64,000 nucleotides of DNA from Pelagibius sp. GTDB taxonomy: Bacteria > Pseudomonadota > Alphaproteobacteria > Kiloniellales > Kiloniellaceae. Position numbers and translations under genes: made by a program. This document shows positions 49,326-57,969 of the stretch, piece after piece. The stretch is taken from assembly GCF_028289705.1 (NCBI RefSeq), contig NZ_JANQOI010000137.1:32044-96043 (forward strand), written 5' to 3'. The stretch's first letter is position 1, and every line of letters begins with the position of its first letter. Under the pieces are notes generated by a model. It had not been told where the DNA came from. It saw only the letters and a list, made by a program, of their open reading frames with translations, and ran no database searches.

Positions 49326-49454
49326 TTTTCTTGTGCACAGCGGCGGTCAGGTGGTTTCAAATCCTCTGGTCTTGCTCTATCACTCCCTCCCAGCCTTCCG
49401 GCGGACTCGCAGACTGCGGAAGCGAAAAACAAGAACCGAAAGGCAGGGAAAGGC

Positions 49455-50087
49455 ATGCAAGACAAGGTCACCGTCGTCGACCACCCGCTGGTCCAGCACA
49501 AACTCACCCTCATGCGCGACAAGGAAACGGCGCTCCCGGAGTTCCGGCGCCTGCTGCGCGAGATCAGCCTGCTGCTCGCCTATGAGGTGACGCGCCACCT
49601 GAAGCTCCAAAGCGTTTCGGTGGAGACGCCGGTGGCGCGGGCGGATCTGCCGCTGCTGGCCGTCGCCGAGCCTTGTTTCATCACCATCCTGCGCGCCGGC
49701 AATGGCCTGCTGGACGGCATGCTGGACCTGATCCCGGCGGCCTCGGTCGGCCACGTGGGGCTCTACCGTGACCCGCAGACCCTGGAAGCGGTGGAGTACT
49801 ACTACAAGGTCCCGACGGACATGTCCCAACGCCTGGCCATTGTCGTCGACCCGATGCTGGCCACCGGCCACACCGCCGTCGCGGCCCTGGAGCTGCTGAA
49901 AAGGGACAGCACCGGGGATCTGAGCTTTGTCTGCCTGGTCGCGGCGCCGGAGGGGATCGCGACCCTGCAGGCGGCCCATCCGGAAGTGCCGATCTACACC
50001 GCGGCGGTGGACGAGCGGCTCAACGACAAGGGCTACATCGTGCCCGGGCTCGGCGACGCCGGGGACCGCATTTTCGGCACCAAGTAA
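49455..50087 (+). CDS. upp: Uracil phosphoribosyltransferase
   Basis: A 210-residue enzyme that converts uracil and PRPP to UMP. The PRPP loop [15 protein letters not shown] is near residues 133-147, where the family has [36 protein letters not shown] is the family's uracil-side segment. Replacement of the usual GGS by GHT at the PRPP loop is a small oddity. A GCAGGG site lies 8 nt before the ATG. It stands alone between the channel and the third P460 gene. Confidence 0.94.
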   Translation: MQDKVTVVDHPLVQHKLTLMRDKETALPEFRRLLREISLLLAYEVTRHLKLQSVSVETPVARADLPLLAVAEPCFITILRAGNGLLDGMLDLIPAASVGHVGLYRDPQTLEAVEYYYKVPTDMSQRLAIVVDPMLATGHTAVAALELLKRDSTGDLSFVCLVAAPEGIATLQAAHPEVPIYTAAVDERLNDKGYIVPGLGDAGDRIFGTK

Positions 50088-50249
50088 TTCCCTGGAGCAC
50101 GGCTGCCGGCAGGCCTCGTCTCTGCCCGCCATGCTTTTGAATGCACTCACGGCTTCGTGATATGGTCGTGCGGTGTCGGCACACTATATCCTTTTCGAAT
50201 CAAGACCGTAGGGGGCCAAGCACGGTCACGAAAAGGAGACCGAGTTCTG

Positions 50250-50927
50250 ATGTCCCTGCGTTTGCCGCTGCTTCTGGCCGCGTCCTTTCTGATCGTCCCG
50301 CTGTCCGCTCCGCACACCGCCGCCCAGGCTGAGGATCCGACAGCAGGGCTGCCCCAGGTCCAGGAGTCCCAGCGCTTCAGCGGGGAGCCGGACAGTCCGC
50401 GGCGGCACTCTCGCATCCAGGACCCGGCCGATCTTTCGCCGCAGGAGGCCGCGGCCATCTACCGCGACCTCGCCGCCGAGCTGGCGGAGGTCTATGCGCG
50501 CAGCGGCGACGGCCTGACCGCCGGCTACCAGAACTGGCAGCGCTTCAACGGCGCGCCCTACAAGTCGATGACCCACGGCAGGCGCTATGTGAACAACTTC
50601 GCCAACGAGACCGCCCGCAACTACGCGCGCTATGAGGGTGCCGGGCGCTTTCCCGAGGGCTCGGTGGTGGTGAAGGACAGCTTTGTGGTCACCGAAGACG
50701 GAGAGGTCGGCCCGGGCCCGCTGTTCGTCATGGAGAAGATGGGCGAGGGCTTCAACTACGTGACCGGCGACTGGCGCTATTCGATGATTTCCGCCGATGG
50801 AGAATTTCTCGGCCAGACCAACGGTCCGGGCGCCCAACGGGTGGAGTTCTGCATCGCCTGCCACCTGGCCGTGGAAGACCAGGACCACCTCTTCTTCGTC
50901 CCCGAGGAGGTGCGCCTTAAGCCCTAG
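50250..50927 (+). CDS. Cytochrome P460 family protein, third paralogue
   Basis: A 225-residue secreted protein. A signal peptide (LPLLLAASFLIVPLSAPHTA) is followed by a Pro/Ser-rich stretch and the P460 domain with THGRRYVNNFAN, K142 in KDSFVV, GPLFVMEKM and the haem site CIACH at 201-205. As in the other two paralogues, the lysine lies 59 residues before the first haem cysteine. ATG 50250 has AGGAGA about 10 nt upstream. Its TAG stop lies inside the left terminal repeat of a mobile-element-like sequence, yet the end (EEVRLKP) matches the paralogues in length, so the protein is not truncated. Confidence 0.88.
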   Translation: MSLRLPLLLAASFLIVPLSAPHTAAQAEDPTAGLPQVQESQRFSGEPDSPRRHSRIQDPADLSPQEAAAIYRDLAAELAEVYARSGDGLTAGYQNWQRFNGAPYKSMTHGRRYVNNFANETARNYARYEGAGRFPEGSVVVKDSFVVTEDGEVGPGPLFVMEKMGEGFNYVTGDWRYSMISADGEFLGQTNGPGAQRVEFCIACHLAVEDQDHLFFVPEEVRLKP

Positions 50928-51094
50928 CAGGTTGTTGAAAAGGTGGCTGCGCAGAGCACGCCACCCTTCGAGACGGCCCTACGGGCCTCCTCAGGGTGAG
51001 GCAAAGTGTCGGACTGATTGACCTCATGCTGAGGAGCGAAGCGTCTCGAAGCACGAGGTCAATCACCAAACCGGCTTTTTCAACAGCCTGCTAG
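50924..51094. mobile_element. 171-bp MITE-like element with terminal inverted repeats
   Basis: CTAGCAGGTTGTTGAAAA at the left end is mirrored by TTTTTCAACAGCCTGCTAG at the right, one mismatch aside. Inside are blocks such as CCTCATGCTGAGGAGCG and CACCCTTCGAGACG that look like the intergenic repeats of alphaproteobacteria. It has no ORF. Both ends carry CTAG, so insertion at a CTAG target is possible. It would move only with a transposase supplied elsewhere. Confidence 0.7.
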
Positions 51095-51147
51095 CGTGTT
51101 TCGTGTTTTGGCGGAACTGGCCCGACGCCTGTCGGCGCTGCGAAGAG

Positions 51148-51723
51148 TTAGAAAGTGAGTTTGTTCTCTGTGCCTGAAAGCAGCCTTTGGATGTTTTCCC
51201 TGTGCTTGTAAATGACGATGAGCGCCATCAGGCAGGCAAAAGTATAGAAGTAAGGGGTATTCCCGAAGACAGGTATAAATGAGATCGCCGCAAAAGACGC
51301 TGTTGCGGATATGGTACCCAAAGAAACGTAGCGGGTTAGAGCGACGATTGTCACAAAGGCGCCAAGGCATATAAGGGCCATAACCCAATCGATCATGAAC
51401 AGCACGGCCGCTCCGGTCAGCGCGCCCTTGCCCCCTTTGAACCCGAAATACACCGGCCAGTTATGCCCAATAACCGCGCCCGCGCCGGCTGCCAAAAGGC
51501 TGACACAGTCAATCGCCTCTCCCGAATGAGCGTAAACGCCGAGATACAAGCCGATAAGGCAGGCGATGACCCCCTTCAGGATATCTCCCAAGAGAACCAA
51601 CGCTGCAGCGGATTTTCCGAGGACCCGCAGAGTGTTGGTGAGCCCGGCGCTTTTGCTTCCATGGCCCCTGATGTCCTTGCCGTAGACTCTCCCGACAATC
51701 ACGGCCGTATTCAGGCTGCCCAA
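51148..51723 (-). CDS. plsY: Glycerol-3-phosphate acyltransferase PlsY family, possible damaged start
   Basis: About 191 residues from TTG 51723, with five hydrophobic helices. PlsY motifs are present: DIRGHGSKSAGLTNTLRVLG, GHNWPVYFGFKGGKG and a C-terminal YKHRENIQRLL. PlsY moves an acyl group from acyl-phosphate to glycerol 3-phosphate. In-frame codons upstream (IIDVLKIIAAFASGYL) fit the missing start of helix 1, but no ATG or GTG precedes them before a stop. The base composition is clearly lower in GC than the neighbours, suggesting transfer. A second PlsY copy elsewhere in the genome is likely. Confidence 0.8.
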   Translation of the reverse strand: MGSLNTAVIVGRVYGKDIRGHGSKSAGLTNTLRVLGKSAAALVLLGDILKGVIACLIGLYLGVYAHSGEAIDCVSLLAAGAGAVIGHNWPVYFGFKGGKGALTGAAVLFMIDWVMALICLGAFVTIVALTRYVSLGTISATASFAAISFIPVFGNTPYFYTFACLMALIVIYKHRENIQRLLSGTENKLTF

Positions 51724-51850
51724 GAGGTAGCCCGAAGCGAAGGCGGCGATGATCTTCAGGACGTCGATTATCGGTGTTCTCCCATGGGCTTGATCCAGTC
51801 GTTTTTTGCTCGGCCGACACAGGGGTCATCTGTCACCAAGCCTGACTGCG

Positions 51851-54688
51851 TTATCCGCCGGAGAGTTCCTTCAGCAGGGCCGCGGCTTCGGCCGCGATGT
51901 CTTCGTCGTGCTCGCCGCTCAGCACGGTCTCAAGCTGGGCTTTCGCGTCATCGGTGCGCCCGAGTTTGCTGAGCGCGACGGCGATGTGGAAGTTTATGCT
52001 GGGGTCCCCGGGGGCCCGCGACTGCGCGAAGCGCAGCAGCGTCAGTCCGCGGTTCACATCGCCTTCCTCGACCAGAATCCAGCCAAGGGTGTCTATGGTG
52101 CGCGCCTGGTTCGGCGCCAGGTCGTAAGCGCGCTGCGCAAACTCGCGCGCCTTCGGGTTCCCGGTCTTCTGATAGAGCCAGGCAAGGTTGTTCAGCACCA
52201 CCGGGTCGTCGGGATGGCCTTGCAGCAGCGCCTCGTTCAGGACGATCGCTTCATCCAGGCGGCCAAGGCGGGCAAACTCGCCGGCCAGCGCACGCCTGAC
52301 GACACGATCGTCGGGGTGCCGCTCCAGCCATGCCTCAAGCATTGCGGCATGCGATGCAGAGCTCTCCGCCTTGCGCCGCGCCACGTAGAGGCGGAGCATC
52401 AGGGCCCCGTCTTCCTGCTTCTCCAGGCCCGCCTCATAGGCCGTGACGGCCTCGCCATGGCGCCCGGCACTCATCAGCACATCGCCGGCCAGCAGATCGC
52501 CCGTCGCCACCTCGGGGCTCAGGCTGCGGATGTTCTCGGCCCGCTGCAGCGCCTTGTCGAGTTCGCCCCGGCTGACCTCGAGGCGCACCAGGCTGGCCTG
52601 GGCTTCCAGATTGGCGGGATTGACCGAGACGGCACGCCACAGGCTGGTATAGGCGCCTTCGCTGTCGCCGATCGCCTGCTGCAGGCGGGAGATTCGGTGC
52701 AGCTCCCTGGGCGATTTCCACGCCAGTTCCACCATCCGGCGGAGCTTGATCTTGGCCACATCGCCGTCGCCGGCGGCGATTGCCGCCCGGCTGAAGGCCT
52801 CGACCACGGCGATGTTATCCGGATTTGCGGCCTCCAGCCTGCGCGCCAGGGCGAAGGATTGCTGATGGTTCTCGGCCCGGACATGCAGATTGATCAGTTG
52901 GATCTGAATGCGCGGGCCATTCGCGGAGGTCTGCTCGATGCGTTCCAGCCAGGCGATGGCCTCCGGCAGTTGGCCCCGGCGCTCGGCGATGCTGGCCAGC
53001 GCCTCGAAGGGCTCGCTCTCACCCAGACCGCGGTCGATCAGCGACAGCAGGCGCGTCTCGGCGGCTTCGAGGTCGCCGCCGCGAATGTCCAGTTTCGCAA
53101 GGTTGACGTGGGCGGGCGTGTAGTCCGGGTCGATGCCGATGGCAGTCTCGAAATGACTGCGGGCTGCAGCCTCGTCGCCCTGACCCCAATAGGCGGCACC
53201 CGCCAGATTCGGGCCAAAGGGGTTGTCCGGATCGCGCGAACCGAGGTCCTCGGCGAGGCTCAAGGCGCGTGCGTAGTCGCGCTGCCGGAGGTGCATAAGC
53301 CCCAGGATCACGGTGTTCTCCATGGCATCGGCGTCGCGGTCCAGTGCCGCCTGCAGCCCGGTGATGGCCGCTTCGGCGTTGCCGGCGGCGAACTCGTTCA
53401 GGGCCAGGCGGGTGCGGATCTGCTCCAGGTCCGGCGCCAGGGCGATGGCCCGCTCGAAGATCCTGCTGGCTTCGGCATGTTCGCCGACACGCATCAGCGC
53501 GGTGCCGAATTGCGCCAGCAGGCGGGGGTTACGCGTATGCGGCCCGATGATCGGTCCCAGCACGCGCACCGCCCGCCGGTGCTTGCCCTGCTGGACGTAG
53601 AGCGACGCCAGCATGCGCCGCGCGCCGATGTGCCCCGGCTCCAGCTTCAGGTACTGGTCGAGGTAGACCAAGGCGTCTTCGACTTCGCGCAGGGCAAAGT
53701 TGATCACGCCGGCGGTGAGCAGCGTCGGCAGGTTGTCGCGCACAAAGGTCATGTCGAAGGTGCGGATGATGTTGTCGGCCCGGCGCAGCTCGGCCTTGGC
53801 GCGTTGGGCCTCGCCGTTGCGCCCCAGGATCAGCGCGTTCAGATAGATCGACTGCGGATCCTCAGGCAGGAGCTCGATCAGGTAATCGACGTCCTTGCGG
53901 GCGTCTTCGATCCGGTTCAGGTCGATCAGGGCCGCGGCGCGGCTTCTGCGCGCATCGATCTGCAGCGGCTGGATTGTGAGCGCGCGGTCGTAGCTGGCGA
54001 TGGCGCCCGGCAGGTCGCCCTGGCCGCGCTTGTAGTCGCCATCCAGGCTCCAGGCATCGGCGTTCTCCGGTGCCTGGCTCAGCGCCTCGGCGATGCGCCT
54101 TTCGGCCGCTTTGGTTTCGCCGCGGTAGACCGCCACCTCGGCAAGGCCGAGCAGGGCATTGGTGTGGTCCACATTGAGGGCCTTTGCCGCCCCGTATTCG
54201 CGCTCCGCGGCATCGAGTTCGCGCAGGGCCACATAGGCCAGACCGCGCATCATGTGGATCGTGGTCTCGATCTCGGGGCCGCGTTCGCCCGGCCTGATCC
54301 GCCCGAGCAAGGCGCGGTATTTGTGCTGCATGATCAGGGCCTGCCCCAGGGGCACGGCGATGGGCGTATCGTCGCTGCGGGCTTCCAGAGCCAGGGTCAG
54401 CTCCTTCTCCGCCGTCGGACCGTCGCCCAATTCGATATAGGCCCGGCCGATCAGGGTGCGGGCGGCGGCATTGTCGGGCTGTGCCTGCAGCACGTTCTTG
54501 AGCTGGATGACGGCACCCTCGTAGTCGCCCTCGGCGAAGCGGGCTTTGGCGTCTTCAAAATACTCTGCCGTGGTGGTGTCGGCGTCAGGCGGCGCGTTGG
54601 CGCCGGCGTGCGGGGTCATCGCCAGGCAGCCCAACAGCACAGCCACCGCCATGGCCCGCCATGGCCCTCCAGTCCGTGTCTTGCGCAT
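51851..54688 (-). CDS. prsT: PrsT-like TPR protein of the PEP-CTERM/exosortase system
   Basis: A 945-residue protein of tandem tetratricopeptide repeats after a signal peptide (AMAVAVLLGCLAM), whose cysteine may be lipidated. It opens with AEYFEDAKARFAEGDYEGAVIQLKN-type units, the hallmark of the PEP-CTERM-associated TPR lipoprotein family. Repeats of about 34 residues run to the C-terminus. ATG 54688 has GAGGAA 6 nt upstream; two earlier in-frame ATGs lack support. It sits beside a PEP-CTERM protein, which strengthens the call. The family is thought to act in export or assembly of exopolysaccharide and sorted proteins. Confidence 0.85.
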   Translation of the reverse strand: MRKTRTGGPWRAMAVAVLLGCLAMTPHAGANAPPDADTTTAEYFEDAKARFAEGDYEGAVIQLKNVLQAQPDNAAARTLIGRAYIELGDGPTAEKELTLALEARSDDTPIAVPLGQALIMQHKYRALLGRIRPGERGPEIETTIHMMRGLAYVALRELDAAEREYGAAKALNVDHTNALLGLAEVAVYRGETKAAERRIAEALSQAPENADAWSLDGDYKRGQGDLPGAIASYDRALTIQPLQIDARRSRAAALIDLNRIEDARKDVDYLIELLPEDPQSIYLNALILGRNGEAQRAKAELRRADNIIRTFDMTFVRDNLPTLLTAGVINFALREVEDALVYLDQYLKLEPGHIGARRMLASLYVQQGKHRRAVRVLGPIIGPHTRNPRLLAQFGTALMRVGEHAEASRIFERAIALAPDLEQIRTRLALNEFAAGNAEAAITGLQAALDRDADAMENTVILGLMHLRQRDYARALSLAEDLGSRDPDNPFGPNLAGAAYWGQGDEAAARSHFETAIGIDPDYTPAHVNLAKLDIRGGDLEAAETRLLSLIDRGLGESEPFEALASIAERRGQLPEAIAWLERIEQTSANGPRIQIQLINLHVRAENHQQSFALARRLEAANPDNIAVVEAFSRAAIAAGDGDVAKIKLRRMVELAWKSPRELHRISRLQQAIGDSEGAYTSLWRAVSVNPANLEAQASLVRLEVSRGELDKALQRAENIRSLSPEVATGDLLAGDVLMSAGRHGEAVTAYEAGLEKQEDGALMLRLYVARRKAESSASHAAMLEAWLERHPDDRVVRRALAGEFARLGRLDEAIVLNEALLQGHPDDPVVLNNLAWLYQKTGNPKAREFAQRAYDLAPNQARTIDTLGWILVEEGDVNRGLTLLRFAQSRAPGDPSINFHIAVALSKLGRTDDAKAQLETVLSGEHDEDIAAEAAALLKELSGG

Positions 54689-54825
54689 GGGCCGTTCCTC
54701 GGGTTCAGCTCCCATGGTTCGAAAATCGTGCGGAATGCATAGGGTTATAGGTTGATAGATCTTTCCAAAATCGTACCAAAACGGCCCGCGGTTTGCCCCT
54801 GAAGAATAAAACAGGCGCGTCAACG

Positions 54826-54852
54826 AAAAACGGCGCCGCATAGGCGACGCCG
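54826..54852 (-). terminator. Rho-independent terminator behind the PEP-CTERM gene
   Basis: On the minus strand CGGCGTCGC pairs with GCGGCGCCG (one G-T pair) and is followed directly by TTTTTCG. It lies 41 bp beyond the stop codon of the PEP-CTERM gene and before prsT. Confidence 0.75.
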
Positions 54853-54892
54853 GCTGTTGTTTCGAAAAAGTTCGGTCCGCGCGCCCGGCCGG

Positions 54893-55657
54893 TCACGCCC
54901 TTTGCCGGCGGCGGCGGTAAAGGGCCAGGCCGGCCAGCCCAGCCAGGAAGATCCCCAGGGTCTGCGGTTCGCTGACCGCAGTGCCGCGGTCGCGGCCGCG
55001 CAGGCCGTCGATGGCGCCGGTCCCGGCGAAGACCGCCACGAGTTTGGTCACGTTTTGGCCGAGGTTGCCGAAGTTGAAGACGCCCCAGTCATGATTGCCT
55101 ACCGGCGCCAACTGCTGGCTCACCATGGAGGAATCGGCGTAGGTGATCTCCAGGGAAATCGATTGGGACGTGGTGTTCTCGTTGTCGAAATAGTCGATCG
55201 ACGTCAGGTCGGTCGGTGTATTGCCGAAGTCGAAGATGATCGACCCGCCGTGAAGTTCGTCGTCGGGAATGATCCCGTTGTCGAGACAGGTGAAGCTGCC
55301 GCAGGCGGTGGCGCCGTCGAAATCCTCTTGCACCACCAGGATGTTGCCGAAGTTGGTCGAGGTGTTGTCGAAGGGATTGGCCAGATCGCTATCGCCATCG
55401 TTCGTGGGAACGCCGTTGTTCGACCCTGTGGTGGCATTGTTGGTGTCGAAGGCTACGGCGATATCGGCTTCACCGCCCAAGGCGCTAATCACCACGCTGG
55501 TCGAGGTGGCGCCCGGGATGCCCGAGGCATACTGATTGCCGAGGATTTCGCCGCGCTGCAGCTCGTCGAAATCCAACAGCCAGTTGGCCGCTTGCGCAGA
55601 TGATGCCGCGCCTGCAATCAGGCCGGATGCCGCAGCAAAAGCGATCAACGTCCTCAT
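54893..55657 (-). CDS. PEP-CTERM sorted surface protein
   Basis: A 254-residue secreted protein. The signal peptide (LIAFAAASGLIAGAASSAQA) leads into an Asn/Thr/Asp-rich body with an odd pair of cysteines (ATACGSFTCLDNG). The C-terminus has SEPQTLGIFLAGLAGLAL followed by YRRRRQRA, the PEP-CTERM sorting signal of an EP motif, a helix and an Arg-rich tail. Exosortase EpsH-type enzymes cleave this tail. ATG 55657 has AGGAGG 7 nt upstream. The body does not match a family I know; it may be an extracellular matrix protein. Confidence 0.87.
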   Translation of the reverse strand: MRTLIAFAAASGLIAGAASSAQAANWLLDFDELQRGEILGNQYASGIPGATSTSVVISALGGEADIAVAFDTNNATTGSNNGVPTNDGDSDLANPFDNTSTNFGNILVVQEDFDGATACGSFTCLDNGIIPDDELHGGSIIFDFGNTPTDLTSIDYFDNENTTSQSISLEITYADSSMVSQQLAPVGNHDWGVFNFGNLGQNVTKLVAVFAGTGAIDGLRGRDRGTAVSEPQTLGIFLAGLAGLALYRRRRQRA

Positions 55658-55693
55658 CAATACCCCTCCTGGGACCCACAATCCGCCCCACAC

Positions 55694-55990
55694 CGGAGCG
55701 GAGGTATGACACTTTCACTACTATTAAGCAAATTTCGCGCCAGAATAGAAGTCTTATTGCTTTTCAAAGGCTTAGAATCTGCCTGCCGGGGCGCCCCGCA
55801 GACCCTGTAAGAAATTCCGACTCCTTCTGTGATCTGCGCGTGTCCGAGCAGCTTAGGTCAGTATAGGAACGGCCCGTTAAGCTATTGTTATCACAGCAAT
55901 ATCGGTTCGTGGTCCGGATTTCCCGATGCCGCACGAGATGTAAGAAATTCCGTCACTTCCGGGCCAGACGGCGCGGACTGTGAGTGGCTC
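55694..55990. promoter_or_regulatory. Intergenic region upstream of the PEP-CTERM gene, with two 14-bp direct repeats
   Basis: A 297-bp gap with no gene. TGTAAGAAATTCCG occurs exactly at 55806-55819 and again at 55939-55952, 133 bp apart. On the minus strand, the strand of the PEP-CTERM gene, these read CGGAATTTCTTACA. They are 149 and 282 bp upstream of that gene's start. I see no clear sigma-70 boxes. The repeat may be a regulator-binding site. Confidence 0.55.
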
Positions 55991-56233
55991 TCAGGAGAAA
56001 GCCTTGAAGGCGATCAGGGTGAAGGTGTCTTTGATCCCCGGTAGTGTCTGCACCTGCTCATTCACGAAGTGCCCGATGTCGTCGCCGTCCTGCAGATAGC
56101 ACTTGACCAAAAGATCGTACTCGCCCGATGTCGAATGCACTTCCGAGACCTGTTCAACGCTCTCGACCAGTTCACCGGCCACCGGATAGGCCTGCCCAAG
56201 TTCGCACTTGATCATGATGAAAATGGTTTGCAT
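55991..56233 (-). CDS. Stand-alone Lrp/AsnC ligand-binding (RAM) domain
   Basis: An 80-residue protein consisting only of the RAM domain of Lrp/AsnC regulators, with no DNA-binding part. It shows the typical fold order (TIFIMIKCELGQAYPVAGEL, HSTSGEYDLLVKCYLQDGDD, TLPGIKDTFTLIAFKAF). Such proteins bind amino acids or other small molecules and may act by pairing with full-length Lrp proteins. No obvious partner gene is near. Confidence 0.9.
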   Translation of the reverse strand: MQTIFIMIKCELGQAYPVAGELVESVEQVSEVHSTSGEYDLLVKCYLQDGDDIGHFVNEQVQTLPGIKDTFTLIAFKAFS

Positions 56234-56347
56234 TGCGTCCCGTCTTGCTTTGTGTCGTCGCTGCGCGGCCCGAGTCTTAGGCTCCCATCATAGCCGCTTG
56301 GCATCCGGCGCCAAGGCGGCAGTGGCCCGGCAGCGCTCCTTGCAACC

Positions 56348-56872
56348 ATGAACTGCCGCATCCGTCTGGCGCGGCAGGCCGATGCCGCTCTGTTGGGTGA
56401 CGTCGAAACCGCTGCCGCAGGCCGCTTTGCCGGGATCGGGCTGCAGGCGATTGCGCGGGGCCGGCCCACCGCAGAGGCCGAGTACCGCAGCCTGGCCGCG
56501 GATCGCCGGCTTTGGGTGACCGAGGCGGAGGAGGGGCGGCTGGTCGGGCTGGCCATCGCCGCGGCGGTAGACGGCCAGGGCTATCTGGCGGAGCTTTCGG
56601 TTCACCCGGACTACGGCCGCCGGGGGCTTGGGCGGGCGATGATCGCAGCCGTCGAAGACTGGGCCCGGGCGCGGGCCTTTACCCGGCTTTACCTGACAAC
56701 GTTCCGCGATGTGCCCTGGAACCGGCCGTACTACGAGCGCCTTGGCTTTGCCGTGGTCGCCGAAAACCAGGCCGGGCCCGAGTTGAAGGCGATCCGGCAG
56801 AACGAGCGGGCGCGGGGCCTCGACCGTCTGAGCCCGCGCGTCTGCATGGTCAAAGATCTCGCCGGAGCGTGA
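56348..56872 (+). CDS. GNAT family N-acetyltransferase
   Basis: A 174-residue single-domain acetyltransferase. The acetyl-CoA loop RRGLGRAMIAAV lies near residue 96 after the beta-strand LAELSVHPDYG. The C-terminal half has DVPWNRPYYERLGFAVV. The protein starts with RIRLARQADAALL, an arrangement common to aminoglycoside-like and other GNATs; the substrate is unknown. It converges on the LysR gene with 8 bp between the stop codons. Confidence 0.85.
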   Translation: MNCRIRLARQADAALLGDVETAAAGRFAGIGLQAIARGRPTAEAEYRSLAADRRLWVTEAEEGRLVGLAIAAAVDGQGYLAELSVHPDYGRRGLGRAMIAAVEDWARARAFTRLYLTTFRDVPWNRPYYERLGFAVVAENQAGPELKAIRQNERARGLDRLSPRVCMVKDLAGA

Positions 56873-56880
56873 GCGGCAGG

Positions 56881-57828
56881 CTAGGGCTGCCGCCGGTTCT
56901 GAGGCTCCACGGCGGGGTCGACGGCCTCGATGGAACCGGGGCGCAGCATGGCCGCGACGGTCCGGTTAAGGGTTTCGACGAAGCGATCCGTATACTCGGC
57001 CGGGCCGGCCTTTCCTGGAATCAGCAGGCCGAAGGAGGTCCAGCGCCGCGGCTCCAGCGGCCGCAGCACGATGCGCGAGGACTCGACCACGCTGGTGGTC
57101 AGGCTATCGGCGATGGTCAGTCCGGCACCGTCCGCCACCAACTGGCAGGCGAGCTGGGAGGACGCCGTCTCGATGGCGTAGGCCGCTTCGATGCCGGCGG
57201 AGCGAAAGAACTCGTCGACCTGCTGGCGCAGCAAAAGGCCGCGCATCAGCGTGACGATCCGCTCGCCCTTCAGGTCTTTCGCCGACAGGGCCTCGCGCTC
57301 GGCGAGGGGGTGCCCGGCGGGCAGCACCACCTGGGCGGCAGCCCGAAACAGCGGGCGGCTCTCGATCTGGGGATGGGAGACCGGCAAGGCGCCGACGCCG
57401 ATGTCGTACTCCCGTCCGGCGATCCAGCGCTCGAGATCGCGCCTCGTTCGCACGTCCAGAGAGATCCGCACCTTCGGGTGGTCCGCCGCCATCCGGGAAA
57501 CCGCCGGAGAGACGATGGTCGGCGCGATCCGCGGCATGCAGACGATGCGCAGTCGCTCCACCCGCTCGGCGCGGATCTCGGCGACGATGCGCGGCACCTC
57601 GTCCAGGTTGTCCAGAATGCGCCCGGCCTCGCGATAGAAGGCAGCCCCTTCCTCGGTGAGCAGCAGCCGCTGGCGCGTGCGGTGGAAGAGGGTGAGCCGC
57701 AACTCGGCTTCGAGCCCGGAGATCAGCCGGCTGATCGCCGGCTGACTGAGGTGCATGGACTCCGCGGCGGCGGCGGCCGATCCTTGCGCTACCACATTTC
57801 TGAATGCTCGTAATCCTTTGATATTCAT
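56881..57828 (-). CDS. LysR family transcriptional regulator
   Basis: A 315-residue LysR protein. The N-terminal helix-turn-helix is GSAAAAAESMHLSQPAISRLISGLEAEL. The ligand-binding domain follows from about residue 90. ATG 57828 matches the usual start; in-frame ATGs at 57843, 57861 and 57864 extend it. It is divergent from tctC with 141 bp between, the standard arrangement of a LysR activator with its target operon. Confidence 0.9.
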   Translation of the reverse strand: MNIKGLRAFRNVVAQGSAAAAAESMHLSQPAISRLISGLEAELRLTLFHRTRQRLLLTEEGAAFYREAGRILDNLDEVPRIVAEIRAERVERLRIVCMPRIAPTIVSPAVSRMAADHPKVRISLDVRTRRDLERWIAGREYDIGVGALPVSHPQIESRPLFRAAAQVVLPAGHPLAEREALSAKDLKGERIVTLMRGLLLRQQVDEFFRSAGIEAAYAIETASSQLACQLVADGAGLTIADSLTTSVVESSRIVLRPLEPRRWTSFGLLIPGKAGPAEYTDRFVETLNRTVAAMLRPGSIEAVDPAVEPQNRRQP

Positions 57829-57969
57829 TAATGGAATTCTCATTATTGACGGAATTTGCATCAACCAATCATATCATTGCATTTTTGGTATATCGTGTCA
57901 CCGGCTAGGGTCGAACTGCGCGGCGGACAACGTCGTCGCCAAGAACCCGCCCCAATGCTGGAGGACCCT

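Noticed and set aside
51806..54742. A 978-codon open frame on the plus strand opposite prsT
   Set aside because: It is antisense to the TPR protein, whose repeats are clearly coding. The frame has no recognisable domain.
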